A stretch of 64,000 bases of DNA from Pseudescherichia sp031987975 (GCF_031987975.1 NZ_DALZYX010000005.1:332069-396068), one strand, 5' to 3'. Shown: positions 54,248 to 62,771, numbered from the stretch's first letter. Notes: generated by a model not told the origin, from the sequence alone. A program made the numbers and translations.

Positions 54248-55759
54248 TTAGAGGAGCCATTCCACCGGCAACCGGGATGCTAATCGCACCAGCATCCGTT
54301 GCCAGAAGCGCGTTTTTGGCTCCTTCTTTAATACTCTCTCCTGACCGTCCTGGGTGTCGATCCAGTTAATTCTCCCCCAGCGGTCAAGGCGCAGCTCCCA
54401 GGCCGCCTCACGCTGACTTTGCTGAAAACGGTGGTGAATAACCTGCGCCAGCGGTTCGCTCTCGATCACAAAGCCCATCTCGGTATTGAGCATAGCCGAG
54501 CGGGGATCGAAATTAAACGAGCCGATAAACACCTTCGCGCCGTCGATGCTAAAGGTTTTGGCGTGGAGGCTTGAACCGGAGTTCCCCGTCAAACCGCGGT
54601 CGTGAATATGGCGGCCCCCTTCCCGGGTTGGCTTGAGTTCGTATAGCGCCACGCCGTGGCGCAGCAGCTTTTTACGCCAGCGCGCATAGCCCGCGTGCAC
54701 CACCGCCACATCGTTTGCCGCCAGAGAGTTGGTAAGAATGGCGATTTTCACGCCCTTGCGTACCATCTGCAGCAGCTGAGCCACCCCGGCGCGGGTCGGG
54801 ACAAAATAGGCCGAGATAATATCGATCTGCTGCTGCGGCATCCCCATTACCTTCACCAGGCGCTGCGGCAGTAGGGTATGCTCCCGCGCCCTGCCCTGCC
54901 CCTTGCGTGGGTCGTCGCTCAGCAGGCGGGTTTTAGCCCACAGCAGCGGCAGGGTTCCCGCCTCAAGCCGAGTAGAGAAGTGGGACGTTTCAAGCTTGGA
55001 GAGGTAGCGCTGGGCTGTCTCGTCGTTGTACCAGGACTCGGGAACCTGGATCTGCCCGTCGATATCCCCGTCCTCTATATCGAGCACCTTTTGCAGGGTA
55101 GAAACCGACTGGCAGGTCCAGTAGCGTTCAAAGTCTGTGACCACATCCTGAACCACCGGCCCAATTGCCAGCACGTCAAGATCTGAAAAGAGCGGCTGCT
55201 CACCAGCGCCAAAATAGGCATCGCCGATATTTCTGCCGCCGACAATGGTCACTTCTCCATCCGCGGTGAAGCTTTTATTGTGCATACGCCGATTGAGACG
55301 GGCAAAGTCGGTAAGATACCCGAAGGCTCTGAAGAGACGAAACGAAAAGGGATTAAAGAGGCGAACGTCGATATTGGCATGGGCATCCAGTTTGCGCAGA
55401 ATATCATCCAGTCCCTGGGTATTGTTATCGTCCAGCAGCAGACGGATCGTGACCCCACGCCGGGCTGCCTTGAGTAGCTGTGACAGCAGGAGCCGCCCGG
55501 ACATGTCGTCTTCCCAGATATAGTACTGGATATCCAGGCTTTTCTCGGCCATCTCAATCAGCCGGTAGCGTGCGGCAAAAGCGTCAAGGCTATTGTCCAG
55601 GGCCAGAATGCCGCATTCGTCAGGATGGGCGGCGCAGGCCGGGGCGATAGCGCGCCCCAGCCGCGTATTATGCGTCTGGTTCGTCACCCTGCTGGGTGAG
55701 TAGTCGTTGATAAAGCCGGGCATTTTCATCGTCATAACAGACAAAGTATACCTGACCAA
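54248..55759 (-). CDS. clsC: Cardiolipin synthase C
   Basis: Up to 503 residues. Phospholipase D superfamily with two HKD motifs: RMHNKSFTADGEVTIVGGRN and SLHAKTFSIDGAKVFIGSFN. It joins phosphatidylethanolamine and phosphatidylglycerol to make cardiolipin. The 5' end overlaps ymdB by up to 92 bases. No start has a clear ribosome site; ATGs at 55759, 55735, 55729 and 55723 are all possible, and E. coli ClsC aligns from about codon 33, so the true start may be later. Confidence 0.93.
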   Translation of the reverse strand: MVRYTLSVMTMKMPGFINDYSPSRVTNQTHNTRLGRAIAPACAAHPDECGILALDNSLDAFAARYRLIEMAEKSLDIQYYIWEDDMSGRLLLSQLLKAARRGVTIRLLLDDNNTQGLDDILRKLDAHANIDVRLFNPFSFRLFRAFGYLTDFARLNRRMHNKSFTADGEVTIVGGRNIGDAYFGAGEQPLFSDLDVLAIGPVVQDVVTDFERYWTCQSVSTLQKVLDIEDGDIDGQIQVPESWYNDETAQRYLSKLETSHFSTRLEAGTLPLLWAKTRLLSDDPRKGQGRAREHTLLPQRLVKVMGMPQQQIDIISAYFVPTRAGVAQLLQMVRKGVKIAILTNSLAANDVAVVHAGYARWRKKLLRHGVALYELKPTREGGRHIHDRGLTGNSGSSLHAKTFSIDGAKVFIGSFNFDPRSAMLNTEMGFVIESEPLAQVIHHRFQQSQREAAWELRLDRWGRINWIDTQDGQERVLKKEPKTRFWQRMLVRLASRLPVEWLL

Positions 55760-56210
55760 TCGACGGATGACGGGTTAGATAATCCGAAACCGTAGCGACA
55801 GCAATCTCCGCCGCGGCCGGTTTAGGGAAACCGTATATGCCGGTACTGATTGCCGGAAACGCCACCGAGTGATAGCCGTTGGCCTCGGCCAGCTTCAGGC
55901 TATTACGGTAGGCATCCTCCAGCAGGCGCTGCTCATGATCCTCACCGCCGCGCCAGATTGGCCCTACAGTATGGATCACCGCCTTCGCCGGTAGCGCCCC
56001 GGCAAGGGTGATCACGGCATGGCCCGGCGGACACTCGCCCTGCTGCTCCCGCACGGTTTTACATGCAGCCAGCAGCGCCGGTCCGGCGGCACGGTGGATA
56101 GCGCCATCTACGCCGCCCCCGCCCATTAAGGAAGGGTTAGCCGCATTAACAATGACATCGACCTGTAATGTAGTGATGTCACCCTGAATAACCTCCATAC
56201 GCGATTGCAT
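55668..56210 (-). CDS. ymdB: O-acetyl-ADP-ribose deacetylase YmdB (macrodomain)
   Basis: 180 residues from the ATG at 56210 (MQSRMEVIQGDITTLQVDVI), with AGAGAGGC upstream; a longer frame to 56402 is not expected. Macrodomain motifs are VDVIVNAANPSLMGGGGVDG and PAISTGIYGFP. It binds ADP-ribose and also inhibits RNase III in E. coli. It is needed with clsC for cardiolipin synthesis, and the two genes overlap here. The ymdA gene that precedes it in E. coli is absent. Confidence 0.94.
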   Translation of the reverse strand: MQSRMEVIQGDITTLQVDVIVNAANPSLMGGGGVDGAIHRAAGPALLAACKTVREQQGECPPGHAVITLAGALPAKAVIHTVGPIWRGGEDHEQRLLEDAYRNSLKLAEANGYHSVAFPAISTGIYGFPKPAAAEIAVATVSDYLTRHPSIGQVYFVCYDDENARLYQRLLTQQGDEPDA

Positions 56211-56340
56211 ATTTGCCTCTCTTATCTCATCGCTTTCAACTAAGTGTATAGCAGGGTGTGGCAGGCGGGAGAAATTACACGGCGTTCGGCCAGACGGTAT
56301 AGCGGTACAGCAGATTGATTTTACACCGGATATTGCTGCG

Positions 56341-56664
56341 TTATTGCTCAGCTGGCCACTGCTGCACGAGATGCAGGGCATCGCCGTCCGTGACCGTAAC
56401 AACCACTTTGACAGTATCTTTTGGCGAGATATTCATACTCAGGCGTGCAAGTTTTGTTGGCTGGTTAGCTTGCAGGGTCAGGGTCTTTCGCTGTTGGGTA
56501 TTACTCTGCCCGCTTACGCCTGCGTGGACGGTGAGGATCTGGATCTGGCATACGCAGGGCTGGGACAGGACAACCTGTGGCGTAATGGTATAGATATCCT
56601 CCTGACGCTCGGTCAGAAACGTAATCTGGCTGGCAAGGGCGGTAACTAAAAGCAAGGGGTGCAT
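56341..56664 (-). CDS. csgC: Curli assembly chaperone CsgC
   Basis: 107 residues with an N-terminal signal segment (MHPLLLVTALASQ). An Ig-like fold with the CxC motif in SQPCVCQIQI, as in E. coli. It blocks premature CsgA amyloid formation in the periplasm. Downstream of csgA, after a strong hairpin. Confidence 0.95.
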   Translation of the reverse strand: MHPLLLVTALASQITFLTERQEDIYTITPQVVLSQPCVCQIQILTVHAGVSGQSNTQQRKTLTLQANQPTKLARLSMNISPKDTVKVVVTVTDGDALHLVQQWPAEQ

Positions 56665-56678
56665 AGCGGCCTCCTGAT

Positions 56679-56707
56679 AAAAAAACAGGGCCGAAGCCCT
56701 GTTTTTT
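56679..56707. terminator. Hairpin between csgA and csgC
   Basis: AAAAAACAGGGC, loop CGAA, GCCCTGTTTTTT is a symmetrical intrinsic terminator working on both strands. It sits inside the csgBAC transcript, between csgA and csgC, and should lower csgC expression relative to csgBA. Confidence 0.88.
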
Positions 56708-56721
56708 CGTACCAGATATGA

Positions 56722-57156
56722 TTAGTACTGGTTAGCCGTTGCGTTGTTGCCGTAGCCAACCTGACGTACTTCAACGTAAGACTGAGACGCGGTCTGGTTA
56801 ACCAGCGCGCCGTTAGCAGTACCGTACTGGCGTACGTCGATATCAGAGTGGCGGCTATTCCACTGGTCGATAGTGGCGTTGTTACGAGAACCGTTCTGTG
56901 ACAGGGTGATAGAGCTGTCATCAGAACCCTGGCCTACGTCTGCGGCGTTACGTGAGCCATGCTGAGTCACGGTCAGATCGGAGTCACGAGCATCGGTCTG
57001 CAGAGCCAGCGCGGAGTTATTGCTGCCGTACTGGAAAATGCTTAATTCAGAATTCGGGCCGCCGTAGCTGCCGCCACCATATTGACCAACGGAACCTGCG
57101 AAAGCGCTGCCTGAAATAACGATCGCTGCCAATGCTGCCACTTTAATGAATTTCAT
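56722..57156 (-). CDS. csgA: Major curlin subunit CsgA
   Basis: 144 residues. Signal peptide MKFIKVAALAAIVISGSAFA. The mature part has a short N-terminal segment (GSVGQYGGGSYGGPN) and five amyloid repeats of the S-x5-Q-x-G-x-N-x-A-x3-Q type, starting at SELSIF, SDLTVT, SSITLS, SDIDVR and SYVEVR. It is 7 residues shorter than E. coli CsgA, mainly in the Gly-rich N-terminal stretch. Repeats R2-R4 carry SR, SR and TA at places where E. coli has the gatekeeper-like GG/FG/GG. Confidence 0.96.
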   Translation of the reverse strand: MKFIKVAALAAIVISGSAFAGSVGQYGGGSYGGPNSELSIFQYGSNNSALALQTDARDSDLTVTQHGSRNAADVGQGSDDSSITLSQNGSRNNATIDQWNSRHSDIDVRQYGTANGALVNQTASQSYVEVRQVGYGNNATANQY

Positions 57157-57198
57157 GGTAAACTCCCATCGGATTGATATATTTGATTCACAATGGAT

Positions 57199-57654
57199 TT
57201 AGCGTTGAATAACGCGAATAGCCATTTGTGATTGCCTCTGCACTACAACTGCCGTTTTTTGCGTACCATACTGCGTAATATTCGCTTTGTTACCCGAACC
57301 TTTCTGGATAATCATTGCGGTATTACCATATGCACCCTGCGTTATACTCGCGTCATTAGCACTGCCTGACTGATCGATATACGCAAAGTTATAGGCTCCT
57401 GCCTGATCAATCTTTGCCCGGTTATTTGCCCCTTCCTGGGAGATAACAGCGTGCATTTTAGATCCATCCTGACGTAGCTGGGCGCTATTATTGGTACCGT
57501 CCTGGCCAATTATCGCAGCCTGATTGTAAGACGTTTTACTCAATTCATTTACCGCGAAGTTATATTCCGATACAGCCAGATCATAACCTGACGCGGCGGC
57601 TATCCCAGGCGCACCCAGCATTGTTAACACCATAATCAACATTCTGTTTTTCAT
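57199..57654 (-). CDS. csgB: Curlin nucleator CsgB
   Basis: 151 residues from the ATG at 57654 (MKNRMLIMVLTMLGAPGIAA), the E. coli start and length. Five imperfect curlin repeats follow, the last ending VVVQRQSQMAIRVIQR, the non-amyloid anchor. It nucleates CsgA fibre growth at the cell surface. First gene of csgBAC. Confidence 0.97.
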   Translation of the reverse strand: MKNRMLIMVLTMLGAPGIAAASGYDLAVSEYNFAVNELSKTSYNQAAIIGQDGTNNSAQLRQDGSKMHAVISQEGANNRAKIDQAGAYNFAYIDQSGSANDASITQGAYGNTAMIIQKGSGNKANITQYGTQKTAVVVQRQSQMAIRVIQR

Positions 57655-58408
57655 GTTGTCACCTGGACCTGGATTATTCTCACTGATGAATATTATGCTC
57701 CACTGCAATTAACGTATTTTTACATCCGTTAACGCTGCGTTACGGAAAAGAGTATGTAGCGGCAAATATCAATAATATCTCACCCAGCGGTGGTATTTTT
57801 ATCTATATGTTCACCTTAAAGTGCTAACGTCCTAAAAAATAGTCGAATGATGCATACAATAAATTTTGCGACGGAAGTTTGGTACAGGTTTGAGCGTTAT
57901 AACAACCGGAACTGAGTTATGCCCCGGTAGCAGCCATATGCAGGTATACATAAAAATTTTGTGGTTTTGCGATCACCAAAGCAACTTTCTTCTCCCTCTG
58001 CGTGCCTTTGATAACGCCCACTCATAAAATTTAACTGCATAAAAAAATCAAAATGTTTAATTTCAAGATATATTTGCTTTAATAACAATAAGTTAAAATA
58101 ATTTGTATGATTTTTAAATGTGATGCAAAAGTATTAACTTGTACAACTTTTCCATGAAATTTAAACATCAAAATTTCGTCTAAATTACATTTTAAAATTT
58201 ACTTTTACATTTTGTTACATGTTTAACACTTGATTTAAGATTGGTAATGGCTAGATTGAAATCAGCAGTATGTTTGAGTTTTGTTAAATTTTGCCCTTAG
58301 GGCTCACTCTTATTGATTACACACAGCAGTGCAACATCTGTCAGTACTTCTGGATACCCCAGTAAGACCTGGGGAAAAAGACAGGTGTACCAACAAGCGG
58401 GGTTTATT
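57655..58408. promoter_or_regulatory. csgB-csgD divergent control region
   Basis: A 754-base AT-rich gap, gene-free, as in other enterics. The csgD promoter is recognisable: TTGATT (58230-58235), 16 bases, TAGATT (58252-58257), in a stretch close to E. coli, with an OmpR/CsgD-box-like TACATTTTGTTACATGTTTA before it. The start falls near 58264, giving a leader of about 145 bases that contains CCCCAG, TAAGAC, CTGGGG (58357-58374). sRNAs target this leader in E. coli. Confidence 0.75.
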
Positions 58409-59059
58409 ATGTTTAACGAAGTCCAGAGTTTTCAAAGTCAATCTATTCTCTTGATTACTAAACCTTCCTTACAAGCTGCTGCTTTGCTGCAGCATCTGAA
58501 ACAATCCCTCTCTCTGTCCGGGAAAGTGCATAATATTCAACGCTCTCTGGATGATATATCGCCCGGAAGCGTGATTCTGTTCGACATGATGGAGGCGGAT
58601 AAAAAGCTGATCCATTACTGGCAGGACAATTTAGGTAGGAAAAACAACGCAGTGAAGCTGTTACTGCTCAATACGCCAGATGAATACCCGTTCCGTGACA
58701 TAGAGAGCTGGCCACACATCAACGGCGTTTTCTACGTGACGGAAGATCAGTCCCGGGTCGTTGACGGTCTGCTTAGCGTGCAGCGTGGGGAGTGCTACTT
58801 CTCTCAGAAGCTTGCCAGCTACCTCATTACCCACTCCGGTAACTACCGTTACAACAGCTCCGAAGCCGCGCTGCTCACGCACCGGGAGAAGGAGATCCTA
58901 AATAAGCTGCGAATTGGTGCCTCGAATAACGAGATTGCCCGTTCGCTGTTTATTAGCGAAAACACAGTAAAAACCCATCTCTACAATCTTTTCAAGAAGA
59001 TATCTGTAAAAAATCGTACACAGGCGGTCTCCTGGGCTAACGACAACCTCAGGCGATAA
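58409..59059 (+). CDS. csgD: Curli and biofilm master regulator CsgD
   Basis: 216 residues from the ATG at 58409, with GCGGGG upstream; the longer frame from 58313 is leader. An atypical N-terminal receiver-like domain (without the phosphoacceptor set) precedes a LuxR-type helix-turn-helix in the C-terminal 65 residues (LTHREKEILNKLRIGASNNE, ARSLFISENTVKTHLYNLFK). It activates csgBAC and, through dgcC, cellulose. It ends four bases before csgE. Confidence 0.97.
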   Translation: MFNEVQSFQSQSILLITKPSLQAAALLQHLKQSLSLSGKVHNIQRSLDDISPGSVILFDMMEADKKLIHYWQDNLGRKNNAVKLLLLNTPDEYPFRDIESWPHINGVFYVTEDQSRVVDGLLSVQRGECYFSQKLASYLITHSGNYRYNSSEAALLTHREKEILNKLRIGASNNEIARSLFISENTVKTHLYNLFKKISVKNRTQAVSWANDNLRR

Positions 59060-59063
59060 TCCC

Positions 59064-59453
59064 ATGAAACGGTTCGTTGCATGGTTTGCAGCCGCAGGTC
59101 TTCTGCTGGCTGCCGGGAACCTGCGCGCTGTCGAAGTGGAAGTTCCCGGATTGCTGACCGATCGTACGGTCTCTTCTGTTGGACACGATTTTTATCGTGC
59201 TTTTAGTGATAAATGGGAAAGCAGTTATACAGGGAACCTGAGCATCAATGAACGTCCCAGCGCACGGTGGGGAAGTTGGATAACCATTACGGTCAATCAA
59301 GACGTGGTATTCCAGACATTTTTATTTCCTACTAAACGCGACTTTGACAACAACGTCAACGCCGCGATAGCGCAAACCCAGGAAGCACTGGATCGCCGGC
59401 AGATCGATCAAGCTTTGCTTGGTACTGGCGATTTAGCGCGAGATGAATTCTAA
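59064..59453 (+). CDS. csgE: Curli secretion specificity factor CsgE
   Basis: 129 residues with signal peptide MKRFVAWFAAAGLLLAAGNLRA, cut before VEVEVPG. It forms a periplasmic plug on the CsgG channel that directs curli subunits for export. Confidence 0.97.
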   Translation: MKRFVAWFAAAGLLLAAGNLRAVEVEVPGLLTDRTVSSVGHDFYRAFSDKWESSYTGNLSINERPSARWGSWITITVNQDVVFQTFLFPTKRDFDNNVNAAIAQTQEALDRRQIDQALLGTGDLARDEF

Positions 59454-59482
59454 AACACGATAAATTTCTTTCGGAGGCTCAC

Positions 59483-59899
59483 ATGCGTATTGCCTGTGCC
59501 ATAGTCACGCTTTTGCTTGTCTCGCCGTCAATATGGGCTGGAAATATGACCTTCCAGTTTCGCAACCCTAATTTTGGTGGCAACCCCAATAACGGCGCGT
59601 TTTTATTAAATAGCGCCCAGGCGCAAAACTCCTATAAAGATCCGGATTATGACGATACTTACGGAATAGAAACACCTTCTGCACTGGATAACTTTACCCA
59701 GGCAATTCAGTCCCAGGTATTGGGAGGATTACTGACCAACATTAATACTGGCAAGCCGGGAAGAATGATCACCAGTGATTTTATTGTTGATATCGCTAAT
59801 AACGACGGGCAGCTTCAGCTCAACGTAACAGATCGCAAAACCGGGAAAACATCCACTATAGAGGTGTCGGGTTTACAGAGTGGTTCAACCGACTTTTAA
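59483..59899 (+). CDS. csgF: Curli accessory factor CsgF
   Basis: 138 residues with signal peptide ending SIWA, before GNMTFQFRNPNFGGNPNNG. It is exposed on the cell surface, binds CsgG by its N-terminus, and couples CsgB nucleation to the channel. Confidence 0.97.
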   Translation: MRIACAIVTLLLVSPSIWAGNMTFQFRNPNFGGNPNNGAFLLNSAQAQNSYKDPDYDDTYGIETPSALDNFTQAIQSQVLGGLLTNINTGKPGRMITSDFIVDIANNDGQLQLNVTDRKTGKTSTIEVSGLQSGSTDF

Positions 59900-59932
59900 A
59901 GCACAGCTACCGTTTTTACAGGAATAATAATT

Positions 59933-60766
59933 ATGCAGCGCTTACTCACCATGCTGGCTGTCTGTTTACTCAGCGGATGCTTAACGGCACCACCGAAAGA
60001 AGCAGCCAAACCAACATTAATGCCTCGGGCCCAAAGTTATCAAGATTTAACCCATCTGCCGATGCCAACCGGTAAGATATTTGTCTCTGTTTATAATATT
60101 CAGGATGAAACCGGACAGTTTAAAGCCTATCCGGCGAGTAACTTCTCTACCGCAGTCCCGCAGAGCGCCACCTCTATGCTTGTCACGGCGCTGAAGGATT
60201 CACGCTGGTTTATTCCGCTTGAGCGCCAGGGGCTGCAGAACCTGCTTAACGAGCGGAAGATCATTCGTGCGGCGCAGGAGAACGGCACGGTGGCGGTTAA
60301 TAACCGCTTCCCGCTTCAGTCGCTGACTGCGGCTAACGTGATGGTCGAAGGCTCGATTATCGGCTATGAGAGCAACGTGAAGTCCGGTGGAGTGGGTGCG
60401 CGTTACTTTGGCATCGGGGCCGACACCCAGTACCAGCTTGACCAGGTCGCGGTTAACCTGCGCGTGGTCAATGTGAGTACCGGAGAGATCCTGTCGTCGG
60501 TCAACACCAGCAAGACGATCCTCTCCTATGAGGTGCAGGCCGGGGTGTTCCGCTTCATTGACTACCAGCGTCTGTTGGAGGGTGAGGTCGGCTTTACTGC
60601 GAACGAACCCGTCATGCTGTGTCTGATGTCAGCGATTGAAACCGGGGTGATTTACCTAATTAACGATGGTATCGATCGCGGGCTGTGGGATCTGCAAAAC
60701 AAGGCGGAGAGCGAAGATCCGATTCTGGTGAAATACCGCCATATGGCGACGCCGCCAGAGTCGTAA
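59933..60766 (+). CDS. csgG: Curli secretion channel lipoprotein CsgG
   Basis: 277 residues. Lipobox LSGC (Cys16), then a nonameric beta-barrel-forming domain. It spans the outer membrane and exports CsgA and CsgB without energy input. Last gene of csgDEFG. Confidence 0.97.
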   Translation: MQRLLTMLAVCLLSGCLTAPPKEAAKPTLMPRAQSYQDLTHLPMPTGKIFVSVYNIQDETGQFKAYPASNFSTAVPQSATSMLVTALKDSRWFIPLERQGLQNLLNERKIIRAAQENGTVAVNNRFPLQSLTAANVMVEGSIIGYESNVKSGGVGARYFGIGADTQYQLDQVAVNLRVVNVSTGEILSSVNTSKTILSYEVQAGVFRFIDYQRLLEGEVGFTANEPVMLCLMSAIETGVIYLINDGIDRGLWDLQNKAESEDPILVKYRHMATPPES

Positions 60767-60786
60767 TTGCTCCTGAGCACTATCGA

Positions 60787-60819
60787 AGCGTGGCGGACTA
60801 CTCCGCCACGCTTTTTTTT
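60787..60819 (+). terminator. Intrinsic terminator of csgDEFG overlapping the end of ycdZ
   Basis: AGCGTGGCGGA (60787-60797), loop CTAC, TCCGCCACGCT (60802-60812), then TTTTTTT. The loop holds the TAG stop codon of ycdZ, so the terminator is also the last six codons of ycdZ. Confidence 0.92.
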
Positions 60820-61289
60820 GCGCTGGCGTTGGCCGCTCTTTCGCGCCAGCTGGCCAGCCACAGGCCGCTGTTCTTCATGGCATAGCCAAACAGTAAGCCG
60901 ACGGCCAGCGACGGAACGACAGTTCGCCAGTCGCCCTGCCCGGCAAAGGTAGCACAGGCACCAATAAAGGTGCCAGGAACAAAGGAGAGTAATAGACTCT
61001 TCGCCTGGATGCACATCAGGAAGGCCACAACGCCAGTGAGCAGATAGCTAACGATGCTCAAATGCGGACTTAACGCGCTGCCGTAGATAATCACCTCTGC
61101 CCAGGCTACGCCGCTCATTACCGTAAAGGCGGAAATTAACAGCCCTTTCACCCCACCCTGCGGACAGGCAAAATAGGCCGTACAGCCGAGGAAACCGGCC
61201 CAGCTCAGCAGGCCCAATGAGACGGCAACCCAGCCCCAGAGACCTGAGAGAATGCCGGTCGTTAATGCAATTGAGAAGAGTATGTTCAT
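60798..61289 (-). CDS. ycdZ: Inner-membrane protein YcdZ (DUF1097)
   Basis: 163 residues from the ATG at 61289 (MNILFSIALTTGILSGLWGW), the E. coli start and length. Four to five membrane helices are predicted. Function unknown. A CRP site lies upstream, in line with the CRP dependence known for E. coli ycdZ. The C-terminus KKSVAE is coded by the csgG terminator. Confidence 0.92.
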   Translation of the reverse strand: MNILFSIALTTGILSGLWGWVAVSLGLLSWAGFLGCTAYFACPQGGVKGLLISAFTVMSGVAWAEVIIYGSALSPHLSIVSYLLTGVVAFLMCIQAKSLLLSFVPGTFIGACATFAGQGDWRTVVPSLAVGLLFGYAMKNSGLWLASWRERAANASAKKSVAE

Positions 61290-61371
61290 GGCGCGCATCT
61301 TAGCAGAAGCGTGCCATTGAAGTGAGATCGCCCGCACGTTATTTGTAATCTGGCGATTATTGTTGCATGAA

Positions 61372-61393
61372 TATTGTGATTTATATCACGCTA
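61372..61393 (-). promoter_or_regulatory. CRP site upstream of ycdZ
   Basis: TGTGA-TTTATA-TCACG (61375-61390) is a near-perfect CRP palindrome. Its centre (61382-61383) lies about 40 bases from a start near 61340, a class II arrangement with a TACAAA-like -10 at about 61345-61350. It overlaps the stop codon of ycdY. Confidence 0.78.
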
Positions 61394-61945
61394 TTCTGCG
61401 GTTCCTTCCTCAAGCTCATCCCACATGGCTGCGATAGCGTCCCGGGTGAGCGACGCCATGGTGCGCCAGAAGGGTGTTACCGCATGGGCTTCGACTTTAC
61501 CAAGGAATGTCCCGCACCATGGCAGCAGGTAATCAGCAAACAGGGTCTCCAGGGCCTCGCTCTCATCCTCCGCTGCATTATCTTCCAGCCAGGAGGCAGC
61601 CAGCAGCAGAGTACCAAAGTGATCCGCTGGCACATCGGTCAGCGGCATACCCCGGGCGGCCAAAAATGCTCTGACCTCTGCCTCGTTTGCCCCCTCCTGC
61701 CACGCATGGCGATATGGCGCAACGCTGCACTCGTCGCCGATGAACAGATTGTGGTAATCCGTCACCAGAGCGGGATCGTCAACGCTCTTTTGCAGACGGG
61801 CCAGCAGCTCATCCTGCTCCAGCGGCCAGTTTGCTGCCAGCTTGCCCTCGCGAATCAGCGTATAGAGCGGGGCTAAAAGCGGATCCTCAGGCTGGCGGTA
61901 GTAGAGTGAGCCAAGCACGCGGCAGAGGATTGAAAACTCGTTCAT
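61391..61945 (-). CDS. ycdY: TorD-family chaperone YcdY
   Basis: 184 residues from the ATG at 61945 (MNEFSILCRVLGSLYYRQPE), all-helical, with the TorD/DmsD-type segment EVEAHAVTPFWRTMASLTRDA in diverged form. In E. coli it helps load zinc into YcdX. It follows ycdX by 19 bases. Confidence 0.95.
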   Translation of the reverse strand: MNEFSILCRVLGSLYYRQPEDPLLAPLYTLIREGKLAANWPLEQDELLARLQKSVDDPALVTDYHNLFIGDECSVAPYRHAWQEGANEAEVRAFLAARGMPLTDVPADHFGTLLLAASWLEDNAAEDESEALETLFADYLLPWCGTFLGKVEAHAVTPFWRTMASLTRDAIAAMWDELEEGTAE

Positions 61946-61964
61946 TATGGGTTCCGTTAAAAAA

Positions 61965-62702
61965 TTAAAGTTCAGCAAACTCGGCAATCGGCGGCATTCC
62001 GCGCGATTCCAGGAAGTTTAACAGGCGGCGCGGCGAGACGTTAAGGATCCGATCTTCGGGAAAACCGACGTCATCCAGCACCTTGCGGCACTCGGTAAAA
62101 TCACCCAGCGAAAAGGCGGTGTGCGAGTCGGATCCTAATGCTACCCAGCCCCCGGCATCACGCACGGCGGCGGCGATAGCCCGGCAGTTCGCCTCGCTGC
62201 CCTTGCGCGAGTGGAGGAAAGAGGAGTTATTGATCTCCAGTGCAACATCATACTTCGCCGCCGCTGCGGCAATCGCCGGAATATCCACAGGATATTTTGG
62301 ATTTCCCGGGTGGCTGATGATATGCACGTTACCGCTGGCCATAGTAGCAATCATTGCTGCGGTATGGGTGTCTTGATCCTGCGGGGCGAACACAGGTTCA
62401 TGAAAGCCGGCGATAATCAGATCCAGCGCGGGCAGCATCGGCCCGGTGCAGTCAATCTCACCGGCGATATTTTTAATGTTGGCCTCAATACCGCGCAGGA
62501 TCCCTACCCCATCCACCAGCCGCGGCCAGATACGCATATTCACGAAGTGCCAGTAGTGCGGCGCATCGGCCATATCGGGGCCGTGGTCGGTGATAGCAAA
62601 AAGCTTAAGGCCTTTGCTTTTGGCAATCGCAATATAGTCGTGGAGGGTGCTGTAAGCGTGGGTGCTGGCAACGGTATGCATGTGCAGGTCAACGGGGTAC
62701 AT
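61965..62702 (-). CDS. ycdX: PHP-family phosphatase YcdX
   Basis: 245 residues. A trinuclear zinc PHP-domain hydrolase: HMHTVAST (residues 7-14), TDHGPDMADAPHYWH, IISHPGNPKYP and LGSDSHTAF provide ligands. It is linked to swarming in E. coli. The natural substrate is not known; phosphatase activity has been reported for the family. Confidence 0.95.
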   Translation of the reverse strand: MYPVDLHMHTVASTHAYSTLHDYIAIAKSKGLKLFAITDHGPDMADAPHYWHFVNMRIWPRLVDGVGILRGIEANIKNIAGEIDCTGPMLPALDLIIAGFHEPVFAPQDQDTHTAAMIATMASGNVHIISHPGNPKYPVDIPAIAAAAAKYDVALEINNSSFLHSRKGSEANCRAIAAAVRDAGGWVALGSDSHTAFSLGDFTECRKVLDDVGFPEDRILNVSPRRLLNFLESRGMPPIAEFAEL

Positions 62703-62771
62703 GACGCTCTCCTCAGTTAATAATGCTCAAGGATAACAGGAATTATTACCCTTTTTAATGAAAACCCAGTG

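Noticed and set aside
57897..58088. 63-codon minus-strand frame in the csgB-csgD gap
   Set aside because: It lies in the AT-rich control region, has no ribosome site and shows no family features.
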